Positions 1 through 9,585 of a stretch of 64,000 nt of DNA are shown here, piece after piece. Origin of the DNA: Prorocentrum cordatum (Eukaryota > Sar > Dinophyceae > Prorocentrales > Prorocentraceae). Below the pieces are notes generated by a model that saw nothing but the letters and a program-made list of their open reading frames with translations, had not been told where the DNA came from and made no database searches. The stretch covers positions 124,001-188,000 of the forward strand of contig CAUYUJ010017813.1 in NCBI GenBank assembly GCA_963575745.1, read 5' to 3'. Positions within the stretch are counted from its first letter, which is position 1; each line of letters begins with the position of its first letter. Both the position numbers and the translations under genes were made by a program.

Positions 1-600
1 TATCAAGTCCGATGCCAATGCAATGTCGTTGGGGGCAATCCTTTGTGGTAGATTTCATAAGGAATCCTTTTCTGCAGAGGGTTTCAATCGAAATCCTTCC
101 GCGAAGGGAGGCATAAGGACTCGCCGGCGCAATCCTAAAGCAGTGCCTACGCAATGCCAAACCAATGCCAAGGCGACCCCGATCCAATGCCAATGCCATG
201 CCAATGGGGGTAATCCTTTGTGGTTGATTTCGATAGGAATCCTTCTGGGGTTTACACTAGGAATGCTTTTACGAAGGAAGGCATGGTAACTCGCCAGCGC
301 AATGCCAGCGCAATGCTAAAGCAGTGCCGAAGCAATGCCAAGGCGACCTCAATCCAATGCCAATGCCATGCCAATAGGGGCAATCCTTTGTGGTTGATTT
401 CGATAGGGATCTTCCTGGGGGTTGCAACAGGAATTCTTCTGCGAAGGGAGGCACTGGAACTCGCCAGCGCAATGCCAGCGCAATGCCAATGCAGTGCCAA
501 CGCAACGCCAGCGCAATGCCAATGCGATCTCAAATCCGATGCCAATGCAACGTCGTTGGGGGCAATCCTGTGTGGTAGATTTCATAAGGAATTCTTTCCG
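1..600. repeat. Tandem repeat, about 175-bp unit
   Basis: The segment 'GGCAATCCT..TGTGGT' followed by 'GATTTC' recurs near 31, 207, 376 and 557, giving spacings of about 170-180 bases, so three full units and a part are present and the array runs off the window edge. Between these landmarks each unit is filled with short repeats of the type GCAATGCCAA. Overlapping open frames here only reflect the short internal repeat. The array abuts the 3' side of the minus-strand LINE that follows, so it could be that element's tail or an independent satellite. Confidence 0.85.
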
Positions 601-1169
601 CGGAGGGTTCCTGTCGATCACGTCGATCAGCTCAGGCCTCGCACCCGCGAGCGAACTTGAGGAGACGCCGTCGAAGATGATCACGTAGAGGAGCCGCTCT
701 GACAGCATGTTCACGCATCGCCGGACGTGCAGCCCGTTGGGGGCGAGGACGCACGCTGGGAGACTGGGGGAGGGCATCGTGGGCGGCAGGGCGACCGCAG
801 GCAAGCAGGTCCAACTGCGGCCCAGGCGGCGGGCACTCGACAGCAGCTGCATGCAAAGTCGCCACAAGCGCGGGGGGAGCGCCAATGAGTTGAGTAGCGC
901 CGCCGAGAGCTGAGCATCCGGAGCGACTGGTCCGCGACGCGCACCTCCGCGTGCGACTGCAGGTTGGACAGGATCTCGCTGCACCGAGGGAAGGCGATCA
1001 GCGCCGCGCGCAGCAGCGAAGCCGCGTCGAGGCGGGGCCATCGCACCACTCGAGGTCCGCTCCACATCTCAATCTGGGACCACGCCTCGGCCGTGAAAGT
1101 GCCGAGAGCAACTCGAAATACCTGTGATTGGCCGCCCGTCTCAATGCGAAGAGCACCCCTCGGGGGCCA

Positions 1170-2560
1170 TCAGAATTGAGCAATGTAGGAGGGTGTCGTG
1201 ACAATTCTTGAATTGTAAACGTTCGCAGACATAGATGCAAGGGCGAGGCCCAAGCTAAGAGCACGAGCCCGAAGGCGAAGTTTGGTGACCGGGTCTCTCC
1301 CGAGCCTTTCAGGATCAACAGCGGGGCCAAGCCAGACATCCAAGTATAGGATGGACCCAGCAATCTCGAACGAGGCCCAGCCAGGGACGGCGCTCTCAAT
1401 GCAGTCCCGCAAGCGACACTTCAGATTGTCGCTAAAGGCTTCAGATAATGGTACCAATTTGCATGTCTGTATCTGAAATGCTAGTTACGCGAAACGGTCA
1501 GCCATCGCCATCGCATCGTGGATCTCCTTTAGATGCTGGGCGCCACGACGCGCCCCGCCAATATCATCAGCACGCGCACGAATGGCCCCAGACCCACGCG
1601 CGTCGATCCGAGGGGCCAAATCGACGACGAAGGGCGAGCAGGCAAGCGCGTAGAGCGAGCCCGATGGCGCGCGCCCTTGGGGAATCCTACTCCGGACCCA
1701 ATGCAGATGCGAGTTTTCCCCCGCCACCGCAGCAATACCCTCGATAGCTGAGTATAGGAACGAGACGAAGACCAGGAAGGCGGGCGGCAGCTGGAGCGAG
1801 GAAAGGACGAGCACGAGGTAGTCCTGGTTCAGGGAAGGGAAGGCTTGGCCGAAGTCTCAGGAGAAGACGGTCGGGATGTCCTGGGGCTCGGAAGGAGGAA
1901 GGGGACATTTCCTGCTGGTGGCGCCCAGCTCCAATGCATCCAAGCCAAAGTTCCCCCCAGGGAACGACGCCCCGCTTGCAGGGGAGAACGGCGCGATCAT
2001 GTGCAAGTCGCATAGAAAAGTTCATGCTGGCAGAAATTATCTTGACATCGCAATTACGCAGGCCTTGGGCGCGAACTTTGTCGGGGGAACGTGTGCACGA
2101 GCCACTCTGCAGCTCGACGTCGTCGATGATTTTTGGGGGAACGCTTGGATGGTCGCGCTCGCAGCATCAAACAGGAACTGGCCCGAGGAGACCCACTCGA
2201 GGCAGGCCCAGAGGACCTCGGGGCCAGAAGGGTCGGCCTGCCAGGCCGCATAGGGGAGCCCGTCTTCACCAGTAGGCGAGCGTCGAGCACGAGCGAGAAC
2301 CGACTTCATCATCTTGAACGAGCGGGGGGCGGGAGGACGAGGCCACCGACGGGGGGGGGCAACTCGCGGATGTAGGGTGTCACCGCAGTCTTGTCCCACG
2401 CCTTCTTCGAACAAAAGACAAACAAATGCCCAGAACTCACGGAGGCACATGGGCCTCTCCCCGGGTGTAGACGCAGGCGAGAGATTCGCGGCAGTGACTG
2501 CGGCGGGCGAGGCCCGACTGTTGAGTGGAGGCCAAATCCTCGCGCGCCTCTCCAACGCCT
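1170..2560 (-). pseudogene. LINE reverse transcriptase, many frameshifts
   Basis: Several frames in a row carry RT landmarks: GEDGLPYAAWQAD (about 2290-2240; usual form PGPDGLPYAAW), the segment KIISASMNFSMRLA (about 2040), SGSLYALACSPFVVDLAP (about 1640) and RADDIGGA (about 1570), where the usual form has an aromatic residue before ADD. A post-RT region with LYLDVWLGP and VYNSRIVTTPSYIAQ follows at 1457-1170. RT synthesises cDNA from the nicked target. Each block sits in a different frame from its neighbour, so this copy is inactive. Codons downstream (about 1170-620) resemble the C-terminal tail but hold no firm motif. Confidence 0.75.
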
Positions 2561-2571
2561 GCAGCTGGGCC

Positions 2572-3865
2572 CTAAACTGTGGTGACTCGCCATTGGCCTC
2601 GCGCTGCTTGCGAAGCTCGGCGCGCGCAGCATCCGCCTTTCACACTGAACTCGATTAGACCGGGCCAAGAAAGATCCGGGGTGACGCAATCGCACCGCGC
2701 CACGCTCAACCACCGGGAAGTCGGACGCCACGTGATGAGAGCGGAGTAGTAGTTCCCCAAGAACAACATCATGCCTCCACACACACACACACACCGAGCG
2801 ATCGAACGTGCAAGCTGCAGAAGAGCACGAGGATGGCGGGGATGAACACGAAAGAGACGATCACGAGTCTCCCCAGCAGAGATGCGAACCAGCTCTTTGC
2901 GCCGCTCGAGGCGACGAGGTGGGGGGGGACGAGGTAGGTGACGACGGAACGAGTCCTGGAACGCACGACGGTCGACCGGCTGCTTGTCGCTGGGACGGGG
3001 GCGCCTCGGCGAGATAGCGAGAACAACTGCCGCATGGTCCGACGCGAGGGTATCCGATACCTCAGCGGCCGCGCCGATAGTGTTAGCCTGGAGGAATAAC
3101 TGGCATACCATCCACCCAGGGCACGAGAGGAATAGACGATCGATGCGCGATTCAGAGTTGCTGGATTTTTCGTAGTGGGCGGGCGCAGTGCACTGCACCT
3201 CCATCAATTCGGCAAGCGCGGGACGCCAGGTGGGCGCCTGCGCGCGGTGCCGCCGAGCAGCGCGGTGGACCGCAGCCTGCGGCATATGCAGAACCGCGGC
3301 CTCCTGCGACGCGAAGTTGAAGTCCCCGTTGACGATGGCGAGGCGCTTGGTGGGATCCCTGGCCGCAAAGGCCCGAGCACCGCGGATGGCCCGCGCCGCC
3401 GCCGCGATCTGCATAGCCGTGAGCTCGTGGTTGTGAACATTGACGATGTCGAGCTGGATGTCCGCGATCTCGACCATTATGAAGATGACGCGCCCAGCCA
3501 CCAATGGGACAGCACGACTCTGAGCCGGGTGGCCACCCACAGCGCCAGGAGCAGGTAGGAGGACCGCCACGCCACCACGAACACGTCCCTCGGGGGTGTC
3601 GCCACAAAATGAGGCGTGAATAGTGACCGTTGGGTCGATACCCCGTATGAATTCACTGAATTGTCCAGAATTTGCCGGACCTCCTGAAAAGAGACAATAC
3701 TCTTGCCGATGCTCAGCTTCTCAACGTACCTCCTCTTGAGTGCGGCCTTAGCCCCGGCCGCTTGCAAGAGGGCCCTGCCATTCCAAGTCACTACACGTGG
3801 CGGGGGGATAGCGGCGCCAGGTACAGGAGTAGAGCATTTGAACAGCTTCGCAACATCAAAGACAC
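2572..3865 (-). pseudogene. LINE endonuclease (EEP/APE type), frameshifted
   Basis: The N-terminal strand VVTWNGRALL and the metal-binding glutamate region FQEVR lie in one frame (about 3800-3640). The catalytic GDFNF, the SRIDRLFLS segment and the SDHAAVVLAI motif lie in another frame (about 3450-3030). These are the conserved landmarks of the endonuclease/exonuclease/phosphatase family that nicks target DNA for target-primed reverse transcription. The shift lies near 3540. After the SDH motif the frame continues through a linker region interrupted by a (CA)n array at 2778-2794. The order and spacing fit the N-terminal domain of a LINE ORF2, but the protein cannot be made intact. Confidence 0.75.
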
Positions 3866-3874
3866 CACTGGGGC

Positions 3875-4735
3875 TTAGCTTGCGGCGCCACGAGGTGGCG
3901 CGTGAGCTGCGCGAGGTCGTTCTTGCACAGGTTGTGCTTCTGCAGAGCCGCAGGGCCCTGCGTGATGGTAGGCAACTTCGACCCGAAGGATCTTGTCCCA
4001 ACCGACCGAAAGCGTGCCGCGGTCGCGGCCGCTGAAAAGACGAAGGCTGGGATGGGCCTCGGCGATGGTGGAGCGAAAGCGGCGGAGAAGCATCTCGGTC
4101 TTGATCTGGCGAGGTTTCTTGTCGGGACCGAAGTGCATGCGCGCCCGAGGGGCGCCTGGCACTTCCACGTGGAACTCTTTCCACGCACCATCCACACGTA
4201 AACGAGAAAGAACGCGAAGAATCTTGCGCGAAGCGACGGCGACGAGCCCGCCGAATTGGAGGATGAACTTCTTGCAGGGCGCCTGCCCCGCTGGGGAGAT
4301 GTCGTAGTCGGTCTCGGGGAAGCCAAGCTCGCCCAGCCACTCCGCGAGCGCCGCGCACTCGAGCTGCTTCGTAGTAGCTGCTTGGCACACGATGATGACT
4401 ACAGTGGCGTCGACATCACGCTCGAAGCCCTGCGGAACGGCGAGCGTGGCCTGAGGACGCTTCTCGGCGATGGCGAGCTGGTCGCGGAGCTCGCGCATAT
4501 GTTTCTGGAGCTCACCCACATCACCCTCGACCGACGCGATACGACCACCATGATCTTGAAGGGCGCCTGTGCACACATCAATCTGCTCCTGGAACCGACG
4601 GGAGGCGTCGTCAACGTTGCGGCGAACCACCCCAAGAATCTGCTGATCGAGCGCTGCACGTTGACCAGCGAGCTCACTCCGAAGTTGGCCGGCGAGGGCA
4701 AGCTTTTTCCCATTGGCCGTGGCCACATTGTCGGT

Positions 4736-4767
<32 letters not shown>

Positions 4768-4994
4768 ATGACGGAGTTCGCCAACTCCTCCTTGACGCCC
4801 TCCAAGAGAATCGGGGAGAGATCCATACACACCTGGCGGACATAGTCGTCCGACATATACGCATCCTCGGTCTCCTGATCGCAATCATCATCAGCAACAG
4901 CACGTTTGCAGGGAACGAACTTGCCAAAACTACTCGCAGGAAAAAAAAACACCAGGAGGAGCAGCACTACGCCCACCCTTGCCCGCACCGCCAA
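3875..4994 (-). pseudogene. LINE ORF1-like protein with coiled coil, frameshifted
   Basis: Two frames together make an ORF1-like protein. The upstream frame (4994 to about 4768) encodes an acidic N-terminus with motifs such as EDAYMSDDYVRQVCMDLS. The downstream frame (about 4735 to 3875) encodes a heptad-rich coiled coil (around LALAGQLRSELAGQRAAL and IASVEGDVGELQKHMREL) followed by a basic domain with WLGELGFPETDYDISPAG. The switch of frame falls at a (CA)n array at 4737-4767 that would be translated as CVCVCV, so array-length change is the likely cause. ORF1 proteins of LINEs bind their own RNA. No zinc knuckle was seen. The protein ends close to or overlapping the endonuclease frame, as usual for the ORF1/ORF2 junction. 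Confidence 0.6.
4737..4767. repeat. (CA)n microsatellite inside ORF1 of LINE 1
   Basis: About fifteen CA dinucleotides interrupt the LINE ORF1. The reading frame of recognisable protein differs on the two sides. A second CA array lies at 2778-2794 in the same element, between endonuclease and RT. Confidence 0.9.
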
Positions 4995-5253
4995 TTGGCG
5001 CGGGCGGAGTCATGTGAGCCGAAGGTGTGACAGACCTCGATGGCGGCGGCGTCCTGGGTCAAGAGCTGGCGGTCAGCTGTGGCGGCCATGGCTGTGATAC
5101 TTGCTGCGATCGGACCGACGGGAACGGGAACCGCATCCGTTTACCCACCGACCCAAGCGCAGGGAAGGTTGACGAGACAGAGCGCCAGACTTCAAGAAGT
5201 CTTGCCAACCGCGGACTAGCGGTATCCGCTTGGTTCCCAGGGGACACCTGCAT

Positions 5254-5275
5254 CTTGAGCCAAAACGGCTACGGA
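5254..5275 (-). other. Relic of the dinoflagellate spliced leader (DinoSL)
   Basis: On the minus strand the bases read T then CCGTAGCCGTTTTGGCTCAA then G. The conserved 22-nt dinoflagellate spliced leader differs at one place only (A instead of G after CCGTAGCC). It is followed directly by ATG. No splice donor follows it, so this is not an SL RNA gene; it is the footprint of a trans-spliced, reverse-transcribed RNA. It lies about 260 bases upstream of ORF1 of LINE 1. Confidence 0.85.
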
Positions 5276-5800
5276 GGAGGAGGAGGAGGAGGAGGAGAGG
5301 GCGGAGAAGGCGCGGAGGCGGAAGGGAGGAGGAGGTGACGGGGGAGGAGAGGGCGGAGCAGGCGAGGAGGGGAGGAGGGAGGGGGGAGAGGAGGAAGAGA
5401 AAGCGGAGAAGTAGGGGAGGGAAGGGGAGGGAGGGAGAATGGAGGGGGAGGGAAGAGGGGGTAGGAAGGCGGTGCAGTTGGAAAAGAAGGAGCTGTCTAG
5501 AAGGCCATCGGCGGATTTGTACAGCCCGGCGACTTTTGTACAAAAAGCTGGCCTGGACCCCCAAACCAAGCCATAATGCGGCCGTCGTCGGCATATAACC
5601 TGCCACCTCCCCCTGGTCAGTCCGCTTTCGAAGCGGTCGCGGCCAGGCCAGAGAAGCGAGGGCCGGAAGAAACCTTCAGGGAAGGAGGCAAGGCCCAGAA
5701 GCTGGAGGGCCGAATGGGCAGAAGGCAGACAGGCTGAGCGGCTGAAAGGCTAGAAGCCAACAGTGACAGACGGCTGACGGGTAAACGTGCTGACTCCCTC
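5270..5800. repeat. GGA-rich tract and spacer
   Basis: The stretch 5272-5465 is a degenerate GGA/GGGA purine tract lying immediately 5' of the spliced-leader relic. From 5465 to 5800 the sequence is unique-looking with no recognised gene. Open frames over the tract are low-complexity. Confidence 0.6.
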
Positions 5801-6235
5801 CCCTTCCTCTCCCCCTCCCCCTCCCCCTCCCCCTCCTCCTCCTCCTCCTCCTCCTCCTCCTCCTCCTCCTCCTCCTCCTCCTCCTCCTCCTCCTCCTCCT
5901 CCTCCCCTCCTTCCTCCTCCTCCCCTCCTCCTCCCTCCTCCTCCCTCCTCCTCCTCCTCCTCCTCCTCCTCCCCTCACCCTCCTCCTCCTCCCCCTCCTC
6001 CTCCTCTTCCTCCTCCTCCTCCTCCTCCTGCTGACCTCCCCCCTGCGCCAATCCACCCCCCTTTGTAGGAAGCCCGCCACGTTCGCGATGCCGCGCCTCA
6101 GTTCGTGAGGCCGCCCTCCTGCTGCGGACGCTCCCTTAACGCGGTCAGACATTCGGGGGTCCGCGCTGCGAAATAAATCACGACGTCGGATGTCCTCCTC
6201 CTCCTCCTCCTCCTCTTCCTCCTCCTCCTCCTGAC
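5796..6235. repeat. TCC microsatellites with intervening unique DNA
   Basis: Nearly pure TCC/CCC arrays span about 5796-6032 and 6193-6231. The DNA between them belongs to the 200-bp duplication listed next. Frames encoding long Pro, Glu or Arg runs are artefacts of the array. Confidence 0.9.
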
Positions 6236-6350
6236 TTCCCCCATGTGCCGATCCCCCCCTTTGTAGGAAGCCCGCCACGTTCACGATGCTGCGCCTCAGT
6301 TCGTGAGGCCGCCCTCCTGTTGCGGACGCTCCCTTAACGCGGTCTCGCGG
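6030..6350. repeat. About 200-bp direct duplication
   Basis: The segment TTTGTAGGAAGCCCGCCACG through GGACGCTCCCTTAACGCGGT occurs at about 6060-6146 and again at about 6260-6343, each preceded by a TCC array ending in TGAC(C/T)TCCCCC. The two copies therefore form a roughly 200-bp tandem duplication that includes the microsatellite. Confidence 0.8.
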
Positions 6351-6385
6351 AGCCCGTCTGAGCAACGAGAGCAGGCGGGTCTTAC
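6324..6385. repeat. 62-bp direct repeat R, left copy
   Basis: Begins GGACGCTCCCTTAACGCGGT and ends at GGGTCTTAC. A near-identical copy lies at 7649-7711 on the other side of the 1.26-kb inverted-terminus block, and a partial copy at about 6122-6146. The left copy ends exactly where the inverted terminus begins. Confidence 0.8.
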
Positions 6386-6631
6386 GTACAGTCGGGGCCT
6401 TGACCTAAGGAACCCAAAATCCGCCGGCCCCCTTGTGGGGCCACCAGGCTGTAGGCGCGGGTTCGCAGTTTCCAGTACCAGTTGTAGCTTGTAGTTTCCA
6501 GTGTTACAATTCTGCTTCTTGCTGGTTACTGTAACTAGTTGATTGACCGCGCGAGGGGGGGGGAGGCCCAAACAGGATTTTTAGCCTCACCTGGGCGCGT
6601 TGTCTGAATTGCTGGGGGGGCTCGAAATCGA

Positions 6632-7216
6632 CACCCCTCACGCAGATCCGCGGGGTCAGGGTCCAAAAACACACGGGATTTGCCACATTTCTGAAATTCG
6701 GTGCCACCCCTCACGCAGATCCGCGGGGTCAGGGTCCAAAAACACATGGGATTTGCCACATTTCTGAAATTCGGTGCCACCCCTCACGCAGATCCGCGGG
6801 GTCAGGGTCCAAAAACACAGGGGATTTGCCACATTTCTGAAATTCGGTGCCACCCCTCACGCAGATCCGCGGGGTCAGGGTCCAAAAACACATGGGATTT
6901 GCCACATTTCTGAAATTCGGTGCCACCCCTCACGCAGATCCGCGGGGTCAGGGTCCAAAAACACATGGGATTTGCCACATTTCTGAAATTCGGTGCCACC
7001 CCTCACGCAGATCCGCGGGGTCAGGGTCCAAAAACACAGGGATTTGCCACATTTCTGAAATTCGGTGCCACCCCTCACGCAGATCCGCGGGGTCAGGGTC
7101 CAAAAACACAGGGGATTTGCCACATTTCTGAAATTCGGTGCCACCCCTCACGCAGATCCGCGGGGTCAGGGTCCAAAAACACAGGGGATTTGCCACATTT
7201 CTGAAATTCGGTGCCA
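6632..7216. repeat. 73-bp satellite, eight units
   Basis: The landmark TCACGCAGATCCGCGGGGTC begins at 6638, 6711, 6784, 6857, 6930, 7003, 7075 and 7148 (to within a base or two), so seven intervals are 73 or 72 bp. Units differ at only a few sites (for example ACACATGGG, ACACAGGGG, ACACAGGG). A ninth, broken unit follows at about 7212. A solitary relative on the opposite strand lies at 37497-37545. The open frames here simply repeat the unit. Confidence 0.95.
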
Positions 7217-7221
7217 CCCTC

Positions 7222-7345
7222 ACGCACATCCATCGCAAGGCGTGGTAACCCAAACTGCGAGAACTCCCTCGGCCCTTTAATCGCAAGGTGTGGTAACCAA
7301 GCCCGTAAACCATACACGTCTTACCAATCGCCAGGTGTGGTAACC
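7222..7345. repeat. Three copies of a short GTGGTAACC motif
   Basis: ATCGCAAGGCGTGGTAACC and close variants occur near 7231, 7280 and 7327, about 48 bases apart, just after the satellite. From 7345 to 7620 no gene or repeat was recognised apart from A/T runs. Confidence 0.65.
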
Positions 7346-7736
7346 CCTCTTGTGATCAGTTGGTTTTGCTGATTGCGAATCGGCTTCGCATGAAGTTTCG
7401 ATACTGCTTCACGACAGCGCCAAGGCCTCATGACTTAGCTCTTCCATGGCCGATTCTCCGAGAGAGGGGGCCGGCGGCAGGGGGCGAAGCCCTTACGGAT
7501 AAGGAACGAGGCCCCTTTTTTTCCATAAGTTAACCTTCGAATTCCGATCGAAAAAAAAAGCAAGACCTGAGGCAAGCTGCGAAACACTTAAGGAACGCGG
7601 AGCCCCTCCCCAACGAAAAGGGTTCCTTCTTCAGGGCCCCGACTGTACGGACGCTCCCTTAACGCGGTCTCGCGGAACCCGTTTGAGCAACGAGAGCAAG
7701 CGGGTCCTACGTAAAAAGGCATAGCGACCTTACGCG

Positions 7737-8453
7737 GTGTCTTACGCGGGCCGCCAGCGCTGCACGCTACATTGGAGACGAGGGCGCTCAGACGCGGCCT
7801 TACGCAGAAAGCTTACGCGCAAACGTTGGCGCAATCAACCACTTCTTCTTCTTCTTCCGTCGCTCATGTGGATTCATGTGCAGTCAAAAGTGATGGTAAG
7901 GATGCACGGTAATGATGCAAGGGCCTTGGACGCCCAGGCCCACATTTTTCGAACGGGGCTGGCCATCGAAAGTGTTAAGGATGGCCCGAGGATGACCCGA
8001 GAGGCAAGGATGCAAGGGTACCCTGGGAAAGTCGTTCATCCTTTCTCTCGGTGCTGCCTGTACGCGCACGTCCTCATTTCGCTGCTCCTGACTTTCGCCC
8101 CGCTGATCCGCATGGCGGGGCCACGGGTCCTCCGTGCCGTCGCCCCTCGGCTCCCTCTCCTCGTCCGGCTCGTCCTCTCGAAGCCCCCAGCTCGTCTCCC
8201 GGAAGTCGTGCTCGATGCCCCACTGGAGGCGGCTTTGGGTAATTTAGTCCTTTCCCATTTCCTCCACCTCCTGTTTTCCGTCCTCGTCCTTACTTACGCA
8301 GCGCCAAGGCGCGATCCTTGGCTTCAAGACCTGAAAACGCTGGCCGACGGCCTGCGCCGCGTTCCCCGGCACCCCCGGCGCCCATGTTTGAAGCTGGGCC
8401 CTCCCGCAACGAGTGCCGGCCGTCCTCGCACGCGCAGGTCCCAATGTAAATGA
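7737..8453 (+). CDS. Unrecognised open frame, doubtful gene
   Basis: A 238-codon plus-strand frame opens after the right R repeat. It has a hydrophobic stretch around residues 105-125 and a second Leu-rich stretch near residue 175, but no family was recognised. Its residues about 50-105 are encoded by a repeat found again at 45005-45150, where the frame is not the same, so that part at least is repeat-derived. No spliced leader acceptor, polypyrimidine signal or other support was identified. It is more likely a chance frame in GC-rich repeat DNA than a gene. Confidence 0.15.
   Translation: MSYAGRQRCTLHWRRGRSDAALRRKLTRKRWRNQPLLLLLPSLMWIHVQSKVMVRMHGNDARALDAQAHIFRTGLAIESVKDGPRMTREARMQGYPGKVVHPFSRCCLYAHVLISLLLTFAPLIRMAGPRVLRAVAPRLPLLVRLVLSKPPARLPEVVLDAPLEAALGNLVLSHFLHLLFSVLVLTYAAPRRDPWLQDLKTLADGLRRVPRHPRRPCLKLGPPATSAGRPRTRRSQCK
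7890..8045. repeat. Dispersed repeat, copy 1 (other copy at 45 kb)
   Basis: The order GATGCACGGTAATGATGCAA, GGGCCTTGGACGCC, TTTTTCGAACGGGGC, GAGGCAAGGATGCAAGGGTA and ACCCTGGGAAAG is matched in order, with substitutions, at 45005-45150. No inverted ends were recognised. Confidence 0.7.
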
Positions 8454-8689
8454 TGATGTGCGCCTGTTCCCCCACTTGTGCCACAGCAAGGTGTGCTTCC
8501 TGGTTGTTCACGACGCCCGTGATGCGGCCCCATCGCCGGGCGAGCCAGCGCGGCAGGTGCACCACAGTGCAACAAAAAGAAACTGCGTGGGGGGGGGGCG
8601 GGGGTTAGCAGCAATCACGGTCGCGGGCATTGGTGTGAAGCGCTGCTCCTGGGCCACCCCTTGCTCGCCTCCGCTTGGCCAAGTCTGGC

Positions 8690-8811
8690 CATCGCTCGGA
8701 CGTCCATTTCCGGTGTTTTTTTTCAATTTCGTGCGTGTTTTTTTCGCCAAATGGTCGAGGATGCTCCTCGAAGGTCCTCGCCGAGGAAAAAATGCACACG
8801 TCCGAGCGATG
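8690..8811. mobile_element. MITE-like element with 14-bp terminal inverted repeats
   Basis: CATCGCTCGGACGT at 8690-8703 is matched by its exact reverse complement at 8798-8811. The interior is AT-rich on the left and ends GGATGCTCCTCG..GGTCCTCGCCGAGGAAAA. A longer relative with the same ends lies at 32968-33290. It carries no coding sequence. Confidence 0.7.
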
Positions 8812-8814
8812 CCA

Positions 8815-9263
8815 GGGTCGGTGCAGTGGTGGCGATCTGGACCGCCTCTCTGGTTGCGTATCTCACGACACCGTACCCCAGCGTCTGCCGTAAGCCGTGG
8901 CGTCATCTGTGATCGCGCTGCAGTGATCCACAGCGCCCGCCTGCTTCATGTGGTCCTCGAGGATGCGCGTAGGGGGGGTAGCTGCCGAAGCCCCTCCCAT
9001 TTGCAAGGGGAAGCTCACCCCGGCTTCGAAAAGAGGGGGAGTGGGGAGGGGGAGCTTCCGACGCTCACCTCAAAGGGGGGGGGGCCAGCTTCCCAAAGGG
9101 AACGGGGGGGACTTCGAAGGCCTCCTCCCTCCTTTCGGACTGAAGGGACTGGCCCCCCCCCCTTTTTGTCATCCCCGTCTCCCGGAGCACGCTCTTTCAC
9201 GGGCATGTGAAGATACATGCGAATATATGCAAATATCAGTTATACATATAATATACATATATA
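8815..9263. other. Spacer without recognised gene
   Basis: GC-rich with G and C runs (9075-9170), then an AT-rich stretch (9215-9263) of ATATAC type that borders the retroelement. The overlapping plus-strand frames share no family motif. Confidence 0.4.
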
Positions 9264-9426
9264 TGATCCCGTAACATCCCGTGCCAGGACGTGCAAAGGC
9301 GAAGCCTCAAGATATGCAAGCAGACAGTTGCCATCTTTTCAGCAGCACAGTGCACAATGTTACTGAGCTCTCCGCCTGGGCACACAACGAGGCAAACAGT
9401 ACACATCAGCAATCAAATCACTCCCA
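9264..9426 (-). repeat. Split direct repeat b2 (outer 3' end)
   Basis: Starts TGATCCCGTAACATCCCGTG on the plus strand and matches 9585-9791 almost base for base, except that it lacks about 44 bases present in b1 between two AGCA motifs. It forms the outer 3' end of the element. Confidence 0.9.
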
Positions 9427-9517
9427 ACCGGAGAGGTTCGTTCCGCTTTAGCGAGAGTTGTGAAACAACTGAAAGGCAACCCTGCTTCACAGGGTTGAGG
9501 GTGGTTAGCGGGCAGGA
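9427..9517. other. Hairpin-bearing segment between a2 and b2
   Basis: Two close perfect hairpins: AGTTGT-GAA-ACAACT (about 9455-9469) and CAACCCTG-CTTCA-CAGGGTTG (about 9477-9497). No second copy of this segment was found in the element. Hairpins here could mark recombination or RNA ends, which is inference. Confidence 0.6.
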
Positions 9518-9585
9518 GACTTGAGCCGTAACACTATGATACGGCATTCCCTTCAAGCTTTATCATAGCTCGTGCACTTTACAAT
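9518..9585 (-). repeat. Split direct repeat a2
   Basis: 68 bases beginning GACTTGAGCCGTAACACTAT and ending in ACTTTACAAT, with 64 of 68 identical to a1 at 15913-15980. Its last base is shared with the start of b1. Confidence 0.95.

Larger units (their letters stand above)
620..5275 (-). mobile_element. Decayed LINE-type retrotransposon 1
   Basis: Read on the minus strand, this block carries in order a coiled-coil ORF1, an apurinic-type endonuclease and a reverse transcriptase with its post-RT region, which is the order of a two-ORF LINE. The proteins are split over all three frames, so many indels have accumulated. The 5' side is marked by a dinoflagellate spliced-leader relic at 5254-5275 and the 3' side runs into the tandem repeat at 1-600. 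No poly(A) tail or target-site duplication was recognised. Boundaries are approximate. Confidence 0.8.
6386..7648. mobile_element. 1.26-kb block with about 29-bp inverted termini
   Basis: The left end reads GTACAGTCGGGGCC, and after seven divergent bases AGGAACCC. The right end at 7620-7648 is its reverse complement (GGGTTCCT then GGCCCCGACTGTAC). The two 62-bp R repeats abut the ends on both sides. The interior holds the eight-unit 73-bp satellite and no protein-coding gene, so this could be a non-autonomous DNA element that has captured a satellite, or a rearranged tandem array. No transposase was seen. Confidence 0.6.

Noticed and set aside
5073-5606. Minus-strand 177-codon frame near the spliced leader as a host retrogene
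   Set aside because: Most of it precedes the leader and is the translated GGA tract; after the leader no known protein is recognised before the LINE ORF1.
6701-7204. Repeated 70-94-codon proteins
   Set aside because: Staggered readings of the 73-bp satellite; 73 is not a multiple of three, so frames change from unit to unit.
6632-7216. CRISPR array
   Set aside because: The 73-bp units are nearly identical throughout with no variable spacers, and the genome is eukaryotic.
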